A stretch of 64,000 nt of DNA, taken from NCBI GenBank assembly GCA_023151185.1, contig JAKLJL010000013.1, positions 1-64,000 of the forward strand, given 5' to 3'. This document shows, one piece after another, positions 16,117-25,716 of this stretch. Below the pieces are notes generated by a model. The model made no database searches. It saw only the letters and a program-made list of their open reading frames with translations, and was not told the DNA's origin. A program made the position numbers and the translations under genes. Source of the DNA: Bacteroidota bacterium. GTDB taxonomy: Bacteria; Bacteroidota; JABWAT01. Numbering within the stretch: position 1 is the stretch's first letter; every line of letters starts with the position of its first letter.

Positions 16117-18450
16117 TTACCGGCCGGACCAATCAGGAGGCCTCTGAAGCCGGGAAACATCGCCCCGGTATTCGGGTGCGGCAAATTTCAGGCCTTTAAA
16201 AATCCGGTTGGCTGATTCTGCAGAGCTGAGTTCTTCGGGAACGGGGAATAAAATCCGTTCTGCCCGGATCTCACCGGTTGTTGCCATTAACTGAACGGAA
16301 AGATCGGTTTCGGTTCGGGTCAGGATCAGTTTCTCGCCCGAATAAACCACCGCCGGAACCAGTTCAAACTCCGGAAATTTGATCTGGAAGGTAACATCAG
16401 AGGTAAGACTGTCCGGGAGCAGGGTCCATTTTTCTGTACCGTCCGACCGGCGGAAACTGCCTTTCAGACTGCCGTTGAACAGAGGAATCTGAAATTCAAG
16501 CCGGGAAAGAGAATCGGGAATCTGCGGAGTGAACCGAACCAGACGACCCGGTGCATCAGGCTGCAGCCCTAAAAATCCCTGGTACCAGACCCGGATAACT
16601 TCGGCCATACTCCACGCCTGCGAAAAGGTGCCCGAAAGCCGGGGTAAGGACCCCCCTTCCGGCGGAAAGGCATCGGTCAGTTCACTTAACGCCCCAACTG
16701 CGCCGGGAGGAGCCACCGCCTGACGGGTCATCGCCGAAAACAATTCCCACGCCGGTTGGATTTGGCCGGCTTCCAGCATCCGGTCCATGGCAATTCCATT
16801 ATTCCATAGCCAGACCGTGCCGTTGTGGTAAGCCCAGTCTTTGTGATAGTCTGCCGGATAGTGTTTCCAGGCTGTGTGGTACGGGTGGAAATTCGGATCG
16901 CCCTGCCAGAGGGAGGCGACTCCCCAAGGATAAACCAGATTTTCCCAGGCTTTCCTCGTAAGCTGCCAGCGAAGCGTGTCTGAAGAAACAAAATCAAGAC
17001 AGAAAAACTGATTCGGGCGGAAGGTATAATCCGGCTTTCCGTCAGGTTTCAGGCGGTCGGCCATTCTGACCTGCTCCGGATCAACGAAATCAGCTTCGAA
17101 ACGGGCTTTGACTTTTTCTGCCAGCACTTTCCAGTTCATGGCTGAAACTGAATCACCGGTCATTTCGGCAAACCGGACGGAGACTCTGAGCTGGTGATAC
17201 CACAGACTCTGAATATCATTGGCCCGGTTTCCACGGGGTGACAGAGGAATCCGGTTGTCAATTTTAGCATCCATCCAGGTGTCGGCATCGTCGTGGGTCA
17301 GATAGCCGTTTGCATCCATCCAATACCGGATTGGCCCGTCTGCGGCCCGTTTCACTGCCGGATAGAGTTGCCGGACCAATGCCGTATCCCCCGAATACCG
17401 GATGTAGTCATAAAGAGAAAGGACAAATCTCGGGGTTCCGTCGGTTGTATTGTAGATAATATCTCCCGGTCTTACCCGGTTGGGAACCCGTCCGAAATAC
17501 CGGGAATTTTCATCGGTGTTCTGATAGTCAGCAAATGACATCAGGATCCGCCGGGCCACGTCAAACTGACCGGTTACCAGTACTGTTCCGGCAAAGGAAA
17601 TAAACATATCCCGTCCCCAATAATCATTGAACCAGGGCAGTCCGGCGTAAATTCCTTCACCGGTCTGACGGGTAACCAATCCGTCGAGAGTTAAAACCAT
17701 CCACTTAACCGCCAGATCCGTCTCAGGTGAATCTGACCGGAAATAATTGTTTTTCAGCAGGGACTCCAGTCTTGAAATCCGTTGCCGGGTCCAGTTTTCA
17801 TGCGACGACCGGGCCGATTCCAGTAAGGCAACCGCACCGGCTGCAGCAGAATCGAGAGTCAGAAAAAACCCGGCTGCCGGGCTTTCCGATTCCAGCCAGA
17901 GGATGCCGTCCAGATCCTTCCGGGTCAGCGGGGCACCTGTTACCGTTCCGGCAGCCAGAATCCATCCCCGGGGATCTGCCGGAGAGAAAAGAGCAATACC
18001 ATCCTTCAGATCAAGGAACTTCAGATCACCTTTGAGTGAAATCCCGGTCGGGCCTGCATCCTGATCCAGACCGATGCTGAGCACTTTCCGGCCATCAAAC
18101 ATCCGGAAGGTCTCGGTAACCTGACCAAATTCTCTGACCAGCCGGTCAGGATATACTGTAACGGCTGCCTGCGCCCGGTCCAGTTCCTTTCCGCCGGCTG
18201 ACAGCCGGTAATCGCTGAAAACCCGGTGGGTGGCCACATTCCACCCCGAAAAGTAGTCGGGATCCTTCAGATGGGTCCGGGTATAAAAGTAGGCCGATTC
18301 CTTGTCGGTAAAGGCGGTTTCCCGGTTGTCTTCTGCCCGCACCTGGAGACCCATTCCCTCCAGAAGAGAATCAGGCTGTTTGTCACGGCTGCAGGAAATT
18401 GAAATCAGACCGGCCACGACCGGAATCCAAATTTTGAACCTGGTTTTCAT
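16117..18450 (-). CDS. Lipoprotein amylo-alpha-1,6-glucosidase-like (GDE C-domain) glycoside hydrolase
   Basis: I start at the ATG at 18450 (777 aa) because it yields a lipoprotein signal, MKTRFKIWIPVVAGLISISC; the track start 51 bases upstream adds nothing conserved. The core is an (alpha/alpha)6-barrel domain typical of glycogen-debranching amylo-1,6-glucosidases: GLPWFNDYWGRDMF at about 270, DADTWMDAK at about 388, and AYHNGTVWLWNNGIA later. The N-terminal 200 residues are beta-rich. As a lipoprotein it would act outside the inner membrane on alpha-glucans or oligosaccharides, unlike classical cytoplasmic debranching enzymes. It ends 4 bases from the hybrid kinase stop and is divergent from a GH13 enzyme, with which it probably shares substrates. 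A different alpha-glycosidase specificity within the same clan cannot be excluded. Confidence 0.82.
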   Translation of the reverse strand: MKTRFKIWIPVVAGLISISCSRDKQPDSLLEGMGLQVRAEDNRETAFTDKESAYFYTRTHLKDPDYFSGWNVATHRVFSDYRLSAGGKELDRAQAAVTVYPDRLVREFGQVTETFRMFDGRKVLSIGLDQDAGPTGISLKGDLKFLDLKDGIALFSPADPRGWILAAGTVTGAPLTRKDLDGILWLESESPAAGFFLTLDSAAAGAVALLESARSSHENWTRQRISRLESLLKNNYFRSDSPETDLAVKWMVLTLDGLVTRQTGEGIYAGLPWFNDYWGRDMFISFAGTVLVTGQFDVARRILMSFADYQNTDENSRYFGRVPNRVRPGDIIYNTTDGTPRFVLSLYDYIRYSGDTALVRQLYPAVKRAADGPIRYWMDANGYLTHDDADTWMDAKIDNRIPLSPRGNRANDIQSLWYHQLRVSVRFAEMTGDSVSAMNWKVLAEKVKARFEADFVDPEQVRMADRLKPDGKPDYTFRPNQFFCLDFVSSDTLRWQLTRKAWENLVYPWGVASLWQGDPNFHPYHTAWKHYPADYHKDWAYHNGTVWLWNNGIAMDRMLEAGQIQPAWELFSAMTRQAVAPPGAVGALSELTDAFPPEGGSLPRLSGTFSQAWSMAEVIRVWYQGFLGLQPDAPGRLVRFTPQIPDSLSRLEFQIPLFNGSLKGSFRRSDGTEKWTLLPDSLTSDVTFQIKFPEFELVPAVVYSGEKLILTRTETDLSVQLMATTGEIRAERILFPVPEELSSAESANRIFKGLKFAAPEYRGDVSRLQRPPDWSGR

Positions 18451-18631
18451 ATAAGTCCGGATTAAATCCCGGAAAATACATCCGCCAGCGGGAATTTTCA
18501 TCTTTCAGTCCCGGTAAAAACAGACAAAATCAGCCGGAACTGTGAAATCCTGTGACACTCAGGAACATTTCATAAAATGTAAACGTTTGTATTTTAACGT
18601 CAATTGTGACAGTTGAAAATATTCAAATCCC

Positions 18632-18639
18632 TATCTTTG
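18632..18639 (+). promoter_or_regulatory. Candidate -7 element TATCTTTG of the GH13 gene
   Basis: TATCTTTG matches the Bacteroidota TAnnTTTG consensus exactly; a TTG lies 16 bases upstream, a little closer than usual. It is 50 bases before the GH13 ATG, in the 239-base gap between two divergent alpha-glucan genes. Confidence 0.5.
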
Positions 18640-18689
18640 ATTTTCTGATGGCGCTGTGTGTTGAGTTTATGATTAAATTTTTCCGCTGA

Positions 18690-20945
18690 ATGTACTCCGA
18701 ACAATCCGAATTCCAGGGACACAATCCCCATTCCTCCCACTCCGTTTCTGTTTTCAGTGCTGATCAGATCAACCTGACTACTTTCTTTGTCCGGACATCC
18801 GGACTCCCCTTTCCCCCCGGCCCTGATCACATCCGGGTTTTTCCTGAAACTGCCGTTCTGGCTGTGAACCCGGCTTATGATGGCTATATGGTGATCACCG
18901 AACCGTTGAGATGGGATGAAAATTATTCCGTTTCGGTCCTGGACAGTGAACCCCGCCGGGTAAATCCGGATGAATGGCTGAACACCCTGTATTCGGATAA
19001 ACCGCTTGGAGTGACGGTTTCTCCTGCCGGAACCGGATTTGGCGTTTTTGCTCCCAGAGCCACCTGGGTCAGGTTGGTTCTCTTCAGCACACCCGACTCT
19101 GAAAATTATATCGAGTTTGAAATGAACCGGGATGAAAACGGGGTCTGGGAACTCTTTTTCCCCGAAAACCTGACCGGGAAAGCCTACGGGTACCGGGTTG
19201 CAGGCAAACCGGATGAAACGGAATGGTTCAATCCGGACGTGGTTATTGCCGATCCCTATTCACATGCCATGACTTCGGTCAATACCTGGCATCATTCATC
19301 CAGAACTCTGATTCTGGATGAATCCTTTGACTGGCAGGGCGATACCTTCCTCAGACACAATCTGAATGAACTGGTGATTTACGAAACCCACCTCAGAGAT
19401 CTGACGGTACATCCCAGTTCGGGATGCACCCGGCCGGGAACCTACCTGGGCTTCATAGAAGAAAACCAGACCGGCGGACTTCCGCACCTGAGAAAAATGG
19501 GGGTGAATGCAGTCGAGTTTCTTCCGCTGATGGAATACGGAAAGATTGAAATTCCCTATCAGAAACAGGTCGAAAACGGGATGATGAATACCTGGAATGC
19601 TTACTCCAGAAACCACTGGGGATACATGACCACCGGGTTTTTTGCCCCTGAAAGTTATTATGCTACCGACGGACACCTGATTCCCGGACAGCGAATCGGG
19701 GCCTCGGGCCGGCAGGTAACCGAAATGAAGGAAATGGTCAGGGTTCTGCACGAAAACAACATTGCGGTAATTCTGGATGTGGTGTACAATCACGTTTCCC
19801 AGTACAACCACAATCCCCTGAAACTGATTGATAAAAAATATTATTTCCGGCTGGATGAGTGGGGAAATCCCCTGTCAGAAAGCGGATGCGGGAACGATTT
19901 CAAGACTGAAAGACCCATGGCACGGCGACTGATTCTGGACTCCATCCGGCACTGGATGACCCACTATCACATCGACGGATTCCGGTTTGATCTGGCCCAA
20001 CTGATCGACAAGGAAACCTGTGCCCAGATTTACCACGAGGCCCGGAAAATCAATCCGAATGTCTTCCTGGTTGCGGAACCCTGGGGCGGCGGCTACGATC
20101 CGAACGGATTTGCTGATATCGGGTGGGCAAGCTGGAACGATCAGATCCGCAACGGACTGAAGGGCTTCCACCCGCATGATGAAAACAAGGGACTCATTTT
20201 CGGACGGTTTTTTAACCAGCAGGATTTCTTTTCCCTCGTCCGGTTCGTTCGGGGAAGCCTGAGACAGGACGGCGGCCAGTTTCACCGGCCCTCACAGAAT
20301 GTCAATTACCTCGAAAGCCACGACGACCATACCTTTGGCGACTTTATCCGGCTTGCAACCGGCCGGGTTAAACCCGGGCAGAAAATTGATGATCTTACCG
20401 AAAATGCCCGGCTGACCAGTTATGAACTGAAGCTGCACAAACTGGCGGCGACCCTGCTGTTTACTGCACAGGGGAATGTCATGATTGCCCAGGGGCAGGA
20501 ATTCGGGCGGTCGAAGGTGACTGCACCCTCACCGGCCCACGATCCGCACATCGGTGAAATTGATCACAATTCCTATGAAAAGGACAATGAAACCAATTTC
20601 ATCAACTTCAGTCATCTGGAGCTGAATGAGGATCTGGTGGAATTTTACCGGGAACTGATTGCACTGAAGAAAACTTACCGGGTATTCACCCACTGTTCAA
20701 CAAAGGATATTAACTTCTTTCCGAACATGAATACCCTGGCGTTATTTTACGAACTGGAAGGCGGCGGATTTGAGGAGCCGGATTTCTTCGTTGCTGTCAA
20801 TGCCAATCACCGGCATCCGTCAGACTGCCACCTGCCCGACGGAAAGTGGCAGATCCTGCTGACGAACGGCGACCGGTCGGGTGTTGTTTCAGGGAAACTG
20901 ACGGTTCACCAGACAGAAGCCCTGATCCTCATGAAAATTGACTGA
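18690..20945 (+). CDS. GH13 alpha-amylase family enzyme, isoamylase/pullulanase/GlgX-like
   Basis: The 751-aa protein has no signal peptide, so it is probably cytoplasmic. After an N-terminal domain, residues 105-190 form a CBM48-like module (FGVFAPRATWVRLVLFS ... KAYGYRVAG). The GH13 barrel follows with all four classical regions: DVVYNH, GFRFDLA with nucleophile D434, AEPWGG with acid/base E463, and ESHDDH with D545. ELVIYETHLRDLTVH is typical of debranching and pullulanase types. It likely hydrolyses alpha-1,6 branches or alpha-1,4 links of glycogen or maltodextrin. It is divergent from the lipoprotein debranching-like enzyme. The exact subfamily is uncertain. Confidence 0.88.
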   Translation: MYSEQSEFQGHNPHSSHSVSVFSADQINLTTFFVRTSGLPFPPGPDHIRVFPETAVLAVNPAYDGYMVITEPLRWDENYSVSVLDSEPRRVNPDEWLNTLYSDKPLGVTVSPAGTGFGVFAPRATWVRLVLFSTPDSENYIEFEMNRDENGVWELFFPENLTGKAYGYRVAGKPDETEWFNPDVVIADPYSHAMTSVNTWHHSSRTLILDESFDWQGDTFLRHNLNELVIYETHLRDLTVHPSSGCTRPGTYLGFIEENQTGGLPHLRKMGVNAVEFLPLMEYGKIEIPYQKQVENGMMNTWNAYSRNHWGYMTTGFFAPESYYATDGHLIPGQRIGASGRQVTEMKEMVRVLHENNIAVILDVVYNHVSQYNHNPLKLIDKKYYFRLDEWGNPLSESGCGNDFKTERPMARRLILDSIRHWMTHYHIDGFRFDLAQLIDKETCAQIYHEARKINPNVFLVAEPWGGGYDPNGFADIGWASWNDQIRNGLKGFHPHDENKGLIFGRFFNQQDFFSLVRFVRGSLRQDGGQFHRPSQNVNYLESHDDHTFGDFIRLATGRVKPGQKIDDLTENARLTSYELKLHKLAATLLFTAQGNVMIAQGQEFGRSKVTAPSPAHDPHIGEIDHNSYEKDNETNFINFSHLELNEDLVEFYRELIALKKTYRVFTHCSTKDINFFPNMNTLALFYELEGGGFEEPDFFVAVNANHRHPSDCHLPDGKWQILLTNGDRSGVVSGKLTVHQTEALILMKID

Positions 20946-20961
20946 CCGGCTTTCCGGTCAG
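20942..20961. terminator. Hairpin covering the stop codons of two convergent genes
   Basis: CTGACCGG-CTTT-CCGGTCAG is a perfect 8-bp stem with a 4-base loop. It includes the GH13 TGA (20943-20945) and the complement of the SulP stop (20958-20960). No long T-run follows, but it is ideally placed to serve as a bidirectional terminator or 3' end barrier. Confidence 0.55.
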
Positions 20962-22625
20962 GATCTGCTGCCGCTGCCAGAGACCTGCTTCCTGCCAAAT
21001 TCAATCGCTTCATCCAGATTTCCGAAGAAATAATCTTCCCCCAACCGGTCATAAAATCCCGTCCGGGTGGCAGTAAACAGCGGCTGGGTATGAATCTCGG
21101 AAATGACCAGACGGATCCCGGTTTTTTCGCACCGGTCTTTTAATTCTTCAAGTGCATGCAGACCGCCCGCATCCATGTACGGCACACTCCGCATCCGTAA
21201 AATCAGTACTTTGGGAGAGTTTTTCCCGATGTTGAGGGTGTCATGGAATTTATCCACAATCCCGAAGAAAAACGGCCCTGAAATTTCGAATACCTCGACT
21301 CCTTTGGGAATTTCACGGGTGGTCACTGAGTTTGCATCCGGGACGTCTTCAGAATCTTCGATTTCCTTCGAGATAATTTTCACATTGCTGACATCAGCCA
21401 TCCGCTTCATAAAAATAAAGGCAGCCAGGATCATCCCGACTTCAATAGCCACGGTCAGATCGATCAGAACCGTCAGGAAAAAGGTTGTCAGCAGCACAAT
21501 AATATCTGCCCTCGGGCCTTTCAGGATGGACCGGAAGGCATCCCGTTCACTCATATTCCAGGCGACGAAAACCAGAATTGCAGCCAGTGTGGCCATGGGA
21601 ATGAGGCCTGCCCACTTCCCGGCAACCAGCATGATAACCAGAAGCACCAGAGCATGGGTCATTCCGGAAACCGGTGTCCGTCCGCCGTTTTTTACATTGG
21701 TAGCTGTTCTGGCAATGGCACCGGTGGCAGGAATGCCGCCGAAAACCGGAGAAAAAAGATTGGCAACCCCCTGGGCTACCAGTTCCATGTTCGACCGGTG
21801 ACGGCCGCCGATCATCCCGTCGGCAACAACAGCACTGAGCAGCGATTCAATGGCAGCCAGAAGGGCAATGGTGGTGGCCGGGATAATCAGATTCCGGATC
21901 ACTTCCCAGCTTAGATGAGGAAAGACCGGAACAGGCAGGGAATCGGGAATTTCACCGAACCGGCTGTGAATCGTCTCCACCGGCAGACTGAAAAACTGGA
22001 CTGCAGCGGTTGACAGTACCAGGGCAATGAGCGACCCGGGAATTTTCTGGTTGACCTTCGGCCAGAACACAATGATGGCAAGCGACCCGGCGGCTATCAG
22101 AAAGGCCCACGGATTCAAAGTGTGAATATGACCCGAATAGGCCAGAATTTTTTCAAAAAACTCACTGGGAACCGACCCCATTTCCAACCCGAAAAAATCC
22201 TTGATCTGCGACAGGAAAATAATGACGGCGATTCCGGAGGTAAATCCGGTAATGATGGGGTAGGGTATATACTTGATCAGCCCGCCGAACTTGGCAAAAC
22301 CCATAATGATGAGGATGCCACCTGCCATAATGGTGGCAATCATCAGACCATCGATACCGTACTTCTCGATAATGCCATAAACAATGACAACGAAGGCTCC
22401 GGTTGGTCCCCCGATCTGAACCCGGCTTCCCCCAAGAAAGGAAATGATAAATCCGGCTACAATGGCGGTGTAAAGACCTTTTTCGGGCGAAACCCCCGAG
22501 GCAATGGCAAAAGCAATGGCCAGCGGAAGGGCAACGATCCCGACGATGGTGCCGGCGGTAAGGTCTTTATAGAACTGCTGGGTGGAGTAGTCTTTGAGGG
22601 TGGTAAAAAACTTGGGAACAAACAT
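20958..22625 (-). CDS. SulP family anion transporter with STAS domain
   Basis: A 555-aa inner-membrane protein. The N terminus has the SulP signature ([20 protein letters not shown], then a GGPTGAFVV segment), about 10-12 hydrophobic segments to residue 410, and a cytoplasmic STAS domain at about 435-545 ([16 protein letters not shown] ... [20 protein letters not shown]). Members carry sulfate, bicarbonate, dicarboxylates or other anions, so the substrate is not fixed by sequence. It is convergent with the GH13 gene at 12 bases and is not obviously in an operon. Confidence 0.9.
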   Translation of the reverse strand: MFVPKFFTTLKDYSTQQFYKDLTAGTIVGIVALPLAIAFAIASGVSPEKGLYTAIVAGFIISFLGGSRVQIGGPTGAFVVIVYGIIEKYGIDGLMIATIMAGGILIIMGFAKFGGLIKYIPYPIITGFTSGIAVIIFLSQIKDFFGLEMGSVPSEFFEKILAYSGHIHTLNPWAFLIAAGSLAIIVFWPKVNQKIPGSLIALVLSTAAVQFFSLPVETIHSRFGEIPDSLPVPVFPHLSWEVIRNLIIPATTIALLAAIESLLSAVVADGMIGGRHRSNMELVAQGVANLFSPVFGGIPATGAIARTATNVKNGGRTPVSGMTHALVLLVIMLVAGKWAGLIPMATLAAILVFVAWNMSERDAFRSILKGPRADIIVLLTTFFLTVLIDLTVAIEVGMILAAFIFMKRMADVSNVKIISKEIEDSEDVPDANSVTTREIPKGVEVFEISGPFFFGIVDKFHDTLNIGKNSPKVLILRMRSVPYMDAGGLHALEELKDRCEKTGIRLVISEIHTQPLFTATRTGFYDRLGEDYFFGNLDEAIEFGRKQVSGSGSRS

Positions 22626-22749
22626 GGCAGATTTCGGAAAAAATGTGAACAGAGAGAAACAGATGACTCTTCAATTTCCCCGAAAAAACCGGAAAGATCA
22701 ATTTAAAATAAAGGAAAGTGACACCAGAAACCGTAAAAAGTGAGGAAGA

Positions 22750-23742
22750 TCAATCTTCGGTCTCCCGTTCCCGGTTCAGATTTTCGAGGGGACGGGCATC
22801 CAGTCCGGCTTCTCTGAGCCACCGGGCAAAGGACCGGTTGAATCCGTGATAGACAAGAACTTCCTCTGCTCCCGATTCGCGGACGGCCAGATTCAGTTCA
22901 GCCCAGTCGGCATGATCCGACAGAACAAATCCACGGTCAAATCCGGTTTGACGGGTTTTTCCCGTTGCCATCCATCCGGATGCAAAGGCGATGGATGTCT
23001 TCCCGAAAACAGACTCATCCCGGAACTGACTTCCGGAAACCGGTGCCAGAATCAGACTTCCTTCCAGATCCCGCCGGGTGACGGTTTTGTCAAGAAGACG
23101 GGAAGGCGGAAGAGGAATTCCGTGAGCCCGCAGGGCTTCATTCATTTTCTCTGCCGACGGATGGCAGAATACCGAACCGGTAGTCAGATCCAGTCCGGCA
23201 AGAAGCCGTTGGGCTTTGCCCAGTGAGTAAGCATTCAGAACTGAGGTAATCCCCTTTTCCCGGTTGGCTTTCCACCATCGGTTAATCTGGTTCATTACCC
23301 CGGCCTGATCGGGCCACTGGTAAACCGGCAGACCGAAGGTGGCTTCAGTAACCAGAATATCACAGGCAACCGGCTCGAAGGGAACGGTCAGTCCGTCCGG
23401 TTTGACTTTGTAATCTCCGGTGACCACCGCAACCCTTCCCCGGTGCTCAATCCGGATCTGGGCGGAACCGATGATATGTCCGGCCGGGTGCAGCGAAACG
23501 GTGACGTCACCGATCCGGAGTGACTGGTTATAGTCCCGGGTTTCAACGGGCATGGAAGTACCGAGGCGGGCTCTGAGAACCGGAAGGGAGTCGGTGTGAA
23601 CCAGGCAGGAACCGTGACCCGACCGGGCATGATCCGAATGGCCGTGGGTAATTACCGCCCGTGGGACCGGTTTCATCGGATCAATGTAAAAATCACCGGC
23701 AGGGCAATACAGTCCGGCCGGAGTCAGATCAAGCAGTTTCAT
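22750..23742 (-). CDS. Ligase-associated-type DNA exonuclease (metallo-beta-lactamase fold)
   Basis: The 330-aa protein has the MBL metal motif THGHSDHARSGH at about residues 32-43, a second histidine in PAGHIIGSAQ, an aspartate in VTGDYK, and a C-terminal FVLSDHADWAEL plus VLVYHGF as in beta-CASP-like nucleases. The overall pattern matches the DNA exonuclease that usually sits with an ATP-dependent DNA ligase and a DEAD/H helicase in a putative repair operon. Neither partner is in the window: neighbours are a SulP transporter and a MEMO-like gene. It would act on single-stranded DNA or 3' ends in repair. Confidence 0.85.
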   Translation of the reverse strand: MKLLDLTPAGLYCPAGDFYIDPMKPVPRAVITHGHSDHARSGHGSCLVHTDSLPVLRARLGTSMPVETRDYNQSLRIGDVTVSLHPAGHIIGSAQIRIEHRGRVAVVTGDYKVKPDGLTVPFEPVACDILVTEATFGLPVYQWPDQAGVMNQINRWWKANREKGITSVLNAYSLGKAQRLLAGLDLTTGSVFCHPSAEKMNEALRAHGIPLPPSRLLDKTVTRRDLEGSLILAPVSGSQFRDESVFGKTSIAFASGWMATGKTRQTGFDRGFVLSDHADWAELNLAVRESGAEEVLVYHGFNRSFARWLREAGLDARPLENLNRERETED

Positions 23743-23919
23743 CCGGTAAAGATAAGCAGAGGCATCCTGATTTCTGAACGGACAGTTTTCTGCCGGAATT
23801 CAGGACCGGATGTGGTGGAATGGGTCTATCCGGGCTTTAATTTCAGACCTTTTTTGCTTAATTTGATTTTTTCCGGACTGACCTGCCGGAGTGACCAACT
23901 GACAGAAAAGGAATTGACT

Positions 23920-24777
23920 ATGAAAACGACCTCCATCAGAAAACCAATTGCAGCAGGAACCCTGTATCCTTCAGACCCGGCGGATCTGAAAAAACAGGTG
24001 ACCGATATTCTGAACTCAGCCGGAAATTCTCTTCCCGGATCTCCCAAAATCCTGGTTGTCCCCCAGGGAAGCTATACCGACTGCCGGGATCTTTATGCCT
24101 CGGCTTATGCCTCGGTGAAGGGAAAACAGGTTGAAACCGTTGTCCTCGCCGCTTATTCAGAAACTGAATTTTTCAATTTTATCTCTGTTTTTTCAGGAGA
24201 TGAATATCACACCCCGCTCGGTGCACTCAAAATTGACTACCTCATGCGGGATGAGTTTGCCGATGAAGATGACGACATTTACGTAAGTGACAAAGGCCAT
24301 TTCAGCAAGGATTCCTTTATTGAACTGCAGCTTCCCTTTCTGCAGACGGCTCTGGAACCCGGATTTAAAATCCTACCGGTTGTTATCGGAAACCAGACCC
24401 GTGAGTTCTGCGATGAACTGTCGAATGCCATGGGTGAAATCCTGAGTTCCCGCAATGTCCTGATCGTTCTCTGTGCGGATATGATCAGCGATCCGTCAGC
24501 TTCCCCAGAGACCCTTTCCGGTCTGATTGCCGAACTGGAAGAAAAAATCCGGTCACGCCAAACCGACTCCTTTTTCACCCGGGAATTGAAAAATAAATTT
24601 CAGGCCGGTGCCTTTGGACCGCTTCATATTGCCAACCGGGTTTCCGATATGACCGGATACAAAACCTTCCATCTGCTGAACCACCAGACAGCTCAGGAAA
24701 AATGGGACAACGGGGACCACCTGGTTACCTACTTTTCCATGGCCTGGACCCGTTCCGGCGGACCCAGACACAGTTAA
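23920..24777 (+). CDS. MEMO-like protein (AmmeMemoRadiSam B family) lacking usual metal ligands
   Basis: The track ORF begins at 23596, but the ATG at 23920 with AAAGGAATTG upstream starts the recognisable domain (MKTTSIRKPIAAGTLYPSDP), giving 285 aa. The family fold is clear: AAGTLYPSDP, TPLGALKID, ELQLPFLQTAL and the C-terminal VTYFSMAWT. Positions where most members carry metal-binding residues are changed: PHAGY reads PQGSY, GPxH reads AYSETE, EHSxEVQLPF reads KDSFIELQLPF, and the S-D-hydrophobic-S-H motif reads CADMISD. It is therefore probably not a metal-dependent enzyme of the standard kind. The radical SAM and AMMECR1 partners are absent. It begins a long plus-strand run. Confidence 0.82.
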   Translation: MKTTSIRKPIAAGTLYPSDPADLKKQVTDILNSAGNSLPGSPKILVVPQGSYTDCRDLYASAYASVKGKQVETVVLAAYSETEFFNFISVFSGDEYHTPLGALKIDYLMRDEFADEDDDIYVSDKGHFSKDSFIELQLPFLQTALEPGFKILPVVIGNQTREFCDELSNAMGEILSSRNVLIVLCADMISDPSASPETLSGLIAELEEKIRSRQTDSFFTRELKNKFQAGAFGPLHIANRVSDMTGYKTFHLLNHQTAQEKWDNGDHLVTYFSMAWTRSGGPRHS

Positions 24778-24792
24778 CCGGAACCCGTACCC

Positions 24793-25716
24793 ATGCAGCC
24801 AAAAAAGCAGACCTTTAAATCGTACCGGATTTCAATTTTCGGAGCTGGCCGGCTGGGTTCGACCCTGGCCCGTCATCTCCATTCGCTGGGAAACTCTCCG
24901 TTTTCCCTGATTTCCGGTTCGGTTTCCTGGCTTGAACTTCTGGCTGCCGACTCGCACCCGGTCAATATCAGTTCCCGGCCGGATGATCTCCACCGGGAAT
25001 CCAATCTGATTTTCCTGTGCGTCCCCGATCAGGAATTACCTTCAGTCGTTCAGCAACTGGCCAACATTTTGTTTTTTGACTGGCAGAATGCCGTCGTTGT
25101 CCACTGTTCCGGCGCCCAGACAGCTCAGGTTCTTCAGCCGTTGGCCCGGCTGGGTGCCGTAACGGCTGCCATGCACCCGATTCAGACTTTCCCGACTAAA
25201 ACTGAACCGGCTTCCCGCTTTTCTGATATTTACTGGGGAATCGAAACTGCCCAGGCGAACCAGAAACAGATCCGGGACCTGGTCCATGATCTCGGCGGCC
25301 ATCCGGTTCTGATTCCTGCCCAGGCAAAGGCCCTGTACCATCTGGCCTGTGTGCTCTCGAGTAACTACCTGGTCACGCTGGTCAGTTTATCGTCAGAAGT
25401 ACTGGCCGGCTGCGGACTCCCGCGGGAAGATGCCTTTAAAATGATGGCTCCGCTGATTTCCGGAACACTTGAAAGCCTCGGGAAACAAACTCCTGAAAAA
25501 GCACTGACGGGCCCGATTGCCCGGGGTGATTCAGAAACCATCCGGAAACATGTCTCTGAACTTGCTGACCAGTTGCCGCACCTGGTGCCGGTTTACCGGA
25601 GTCTTGCCTCAGAAACCGTCCGTCTGGCGGTAAAAAAGGGAACCGTTTCCCCGGCATCCGCTGCCTCACTGATGACGGTTCTGTCACCTCCTGACGGGGA
25701 TACCGGGAATGGGTGA
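24793..25716 (+). CDS. Rossmann-like and DUF2520 domain protein
   Basis: The 307-aa protein starts with a Rossmann NAD(P)-binding domain: ISIFGAGRLGSTLARHLHSLG carries the GxGxxG motif at about residues 16-21. FLCVPDQEL and HCSGAQTAQVL follow, then MHPIQTFP, a signature of this family. The C-terminal half is all-helical (LACVLSSNYLVTLVSLSSEVL), as in DUF2520 and ketopantoate-reductase-like proteins. Activity is unknown in general; some relatives lie near pantothenate genes. It starts 15 bases after the MEMO-like gene and overlaps the next gene by 8 bases, so they are cotranscribed. Confidence 0.88.
   Translation: MQPKKQTFKSYRISIFGAGRLGSTLARHLHSLGNSPFSLISGSVSWLELLAADSHPVNISSRPDDLHRESNLIFLCVPDQELPSVVQQLANILFFDWQNAVVVHCSGAQTAQVLQPLARLGAVTAAMHPIQTFPTKTEPASRFSDIYWGIETAQANQKQIRDLVHDLGGHPVLIPAQAKALYHLACVLSSNYLVTLVSLSSEVLAGCGLPREDAFKMMAPLISGTLESLGKQTPEKALTGPIARGDSETIRKHVSELADQLPHLVPVYRSLASETVRLAVKKGTVSPASAASLMTVLSPPDGDTGNG

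Noticed and set aside
21103-22706. Plus-strand ORFs of 232 and 194 aa
   Set aside because: Antisense to the SulP gene; no conserved motifs.
23596-23919. Upstream 108 codons of the MEMO-like ORF
   Set aside because: They overlap the exonuclease gene on the other strand and precede a good ribosome binding site and ATG at 23920.
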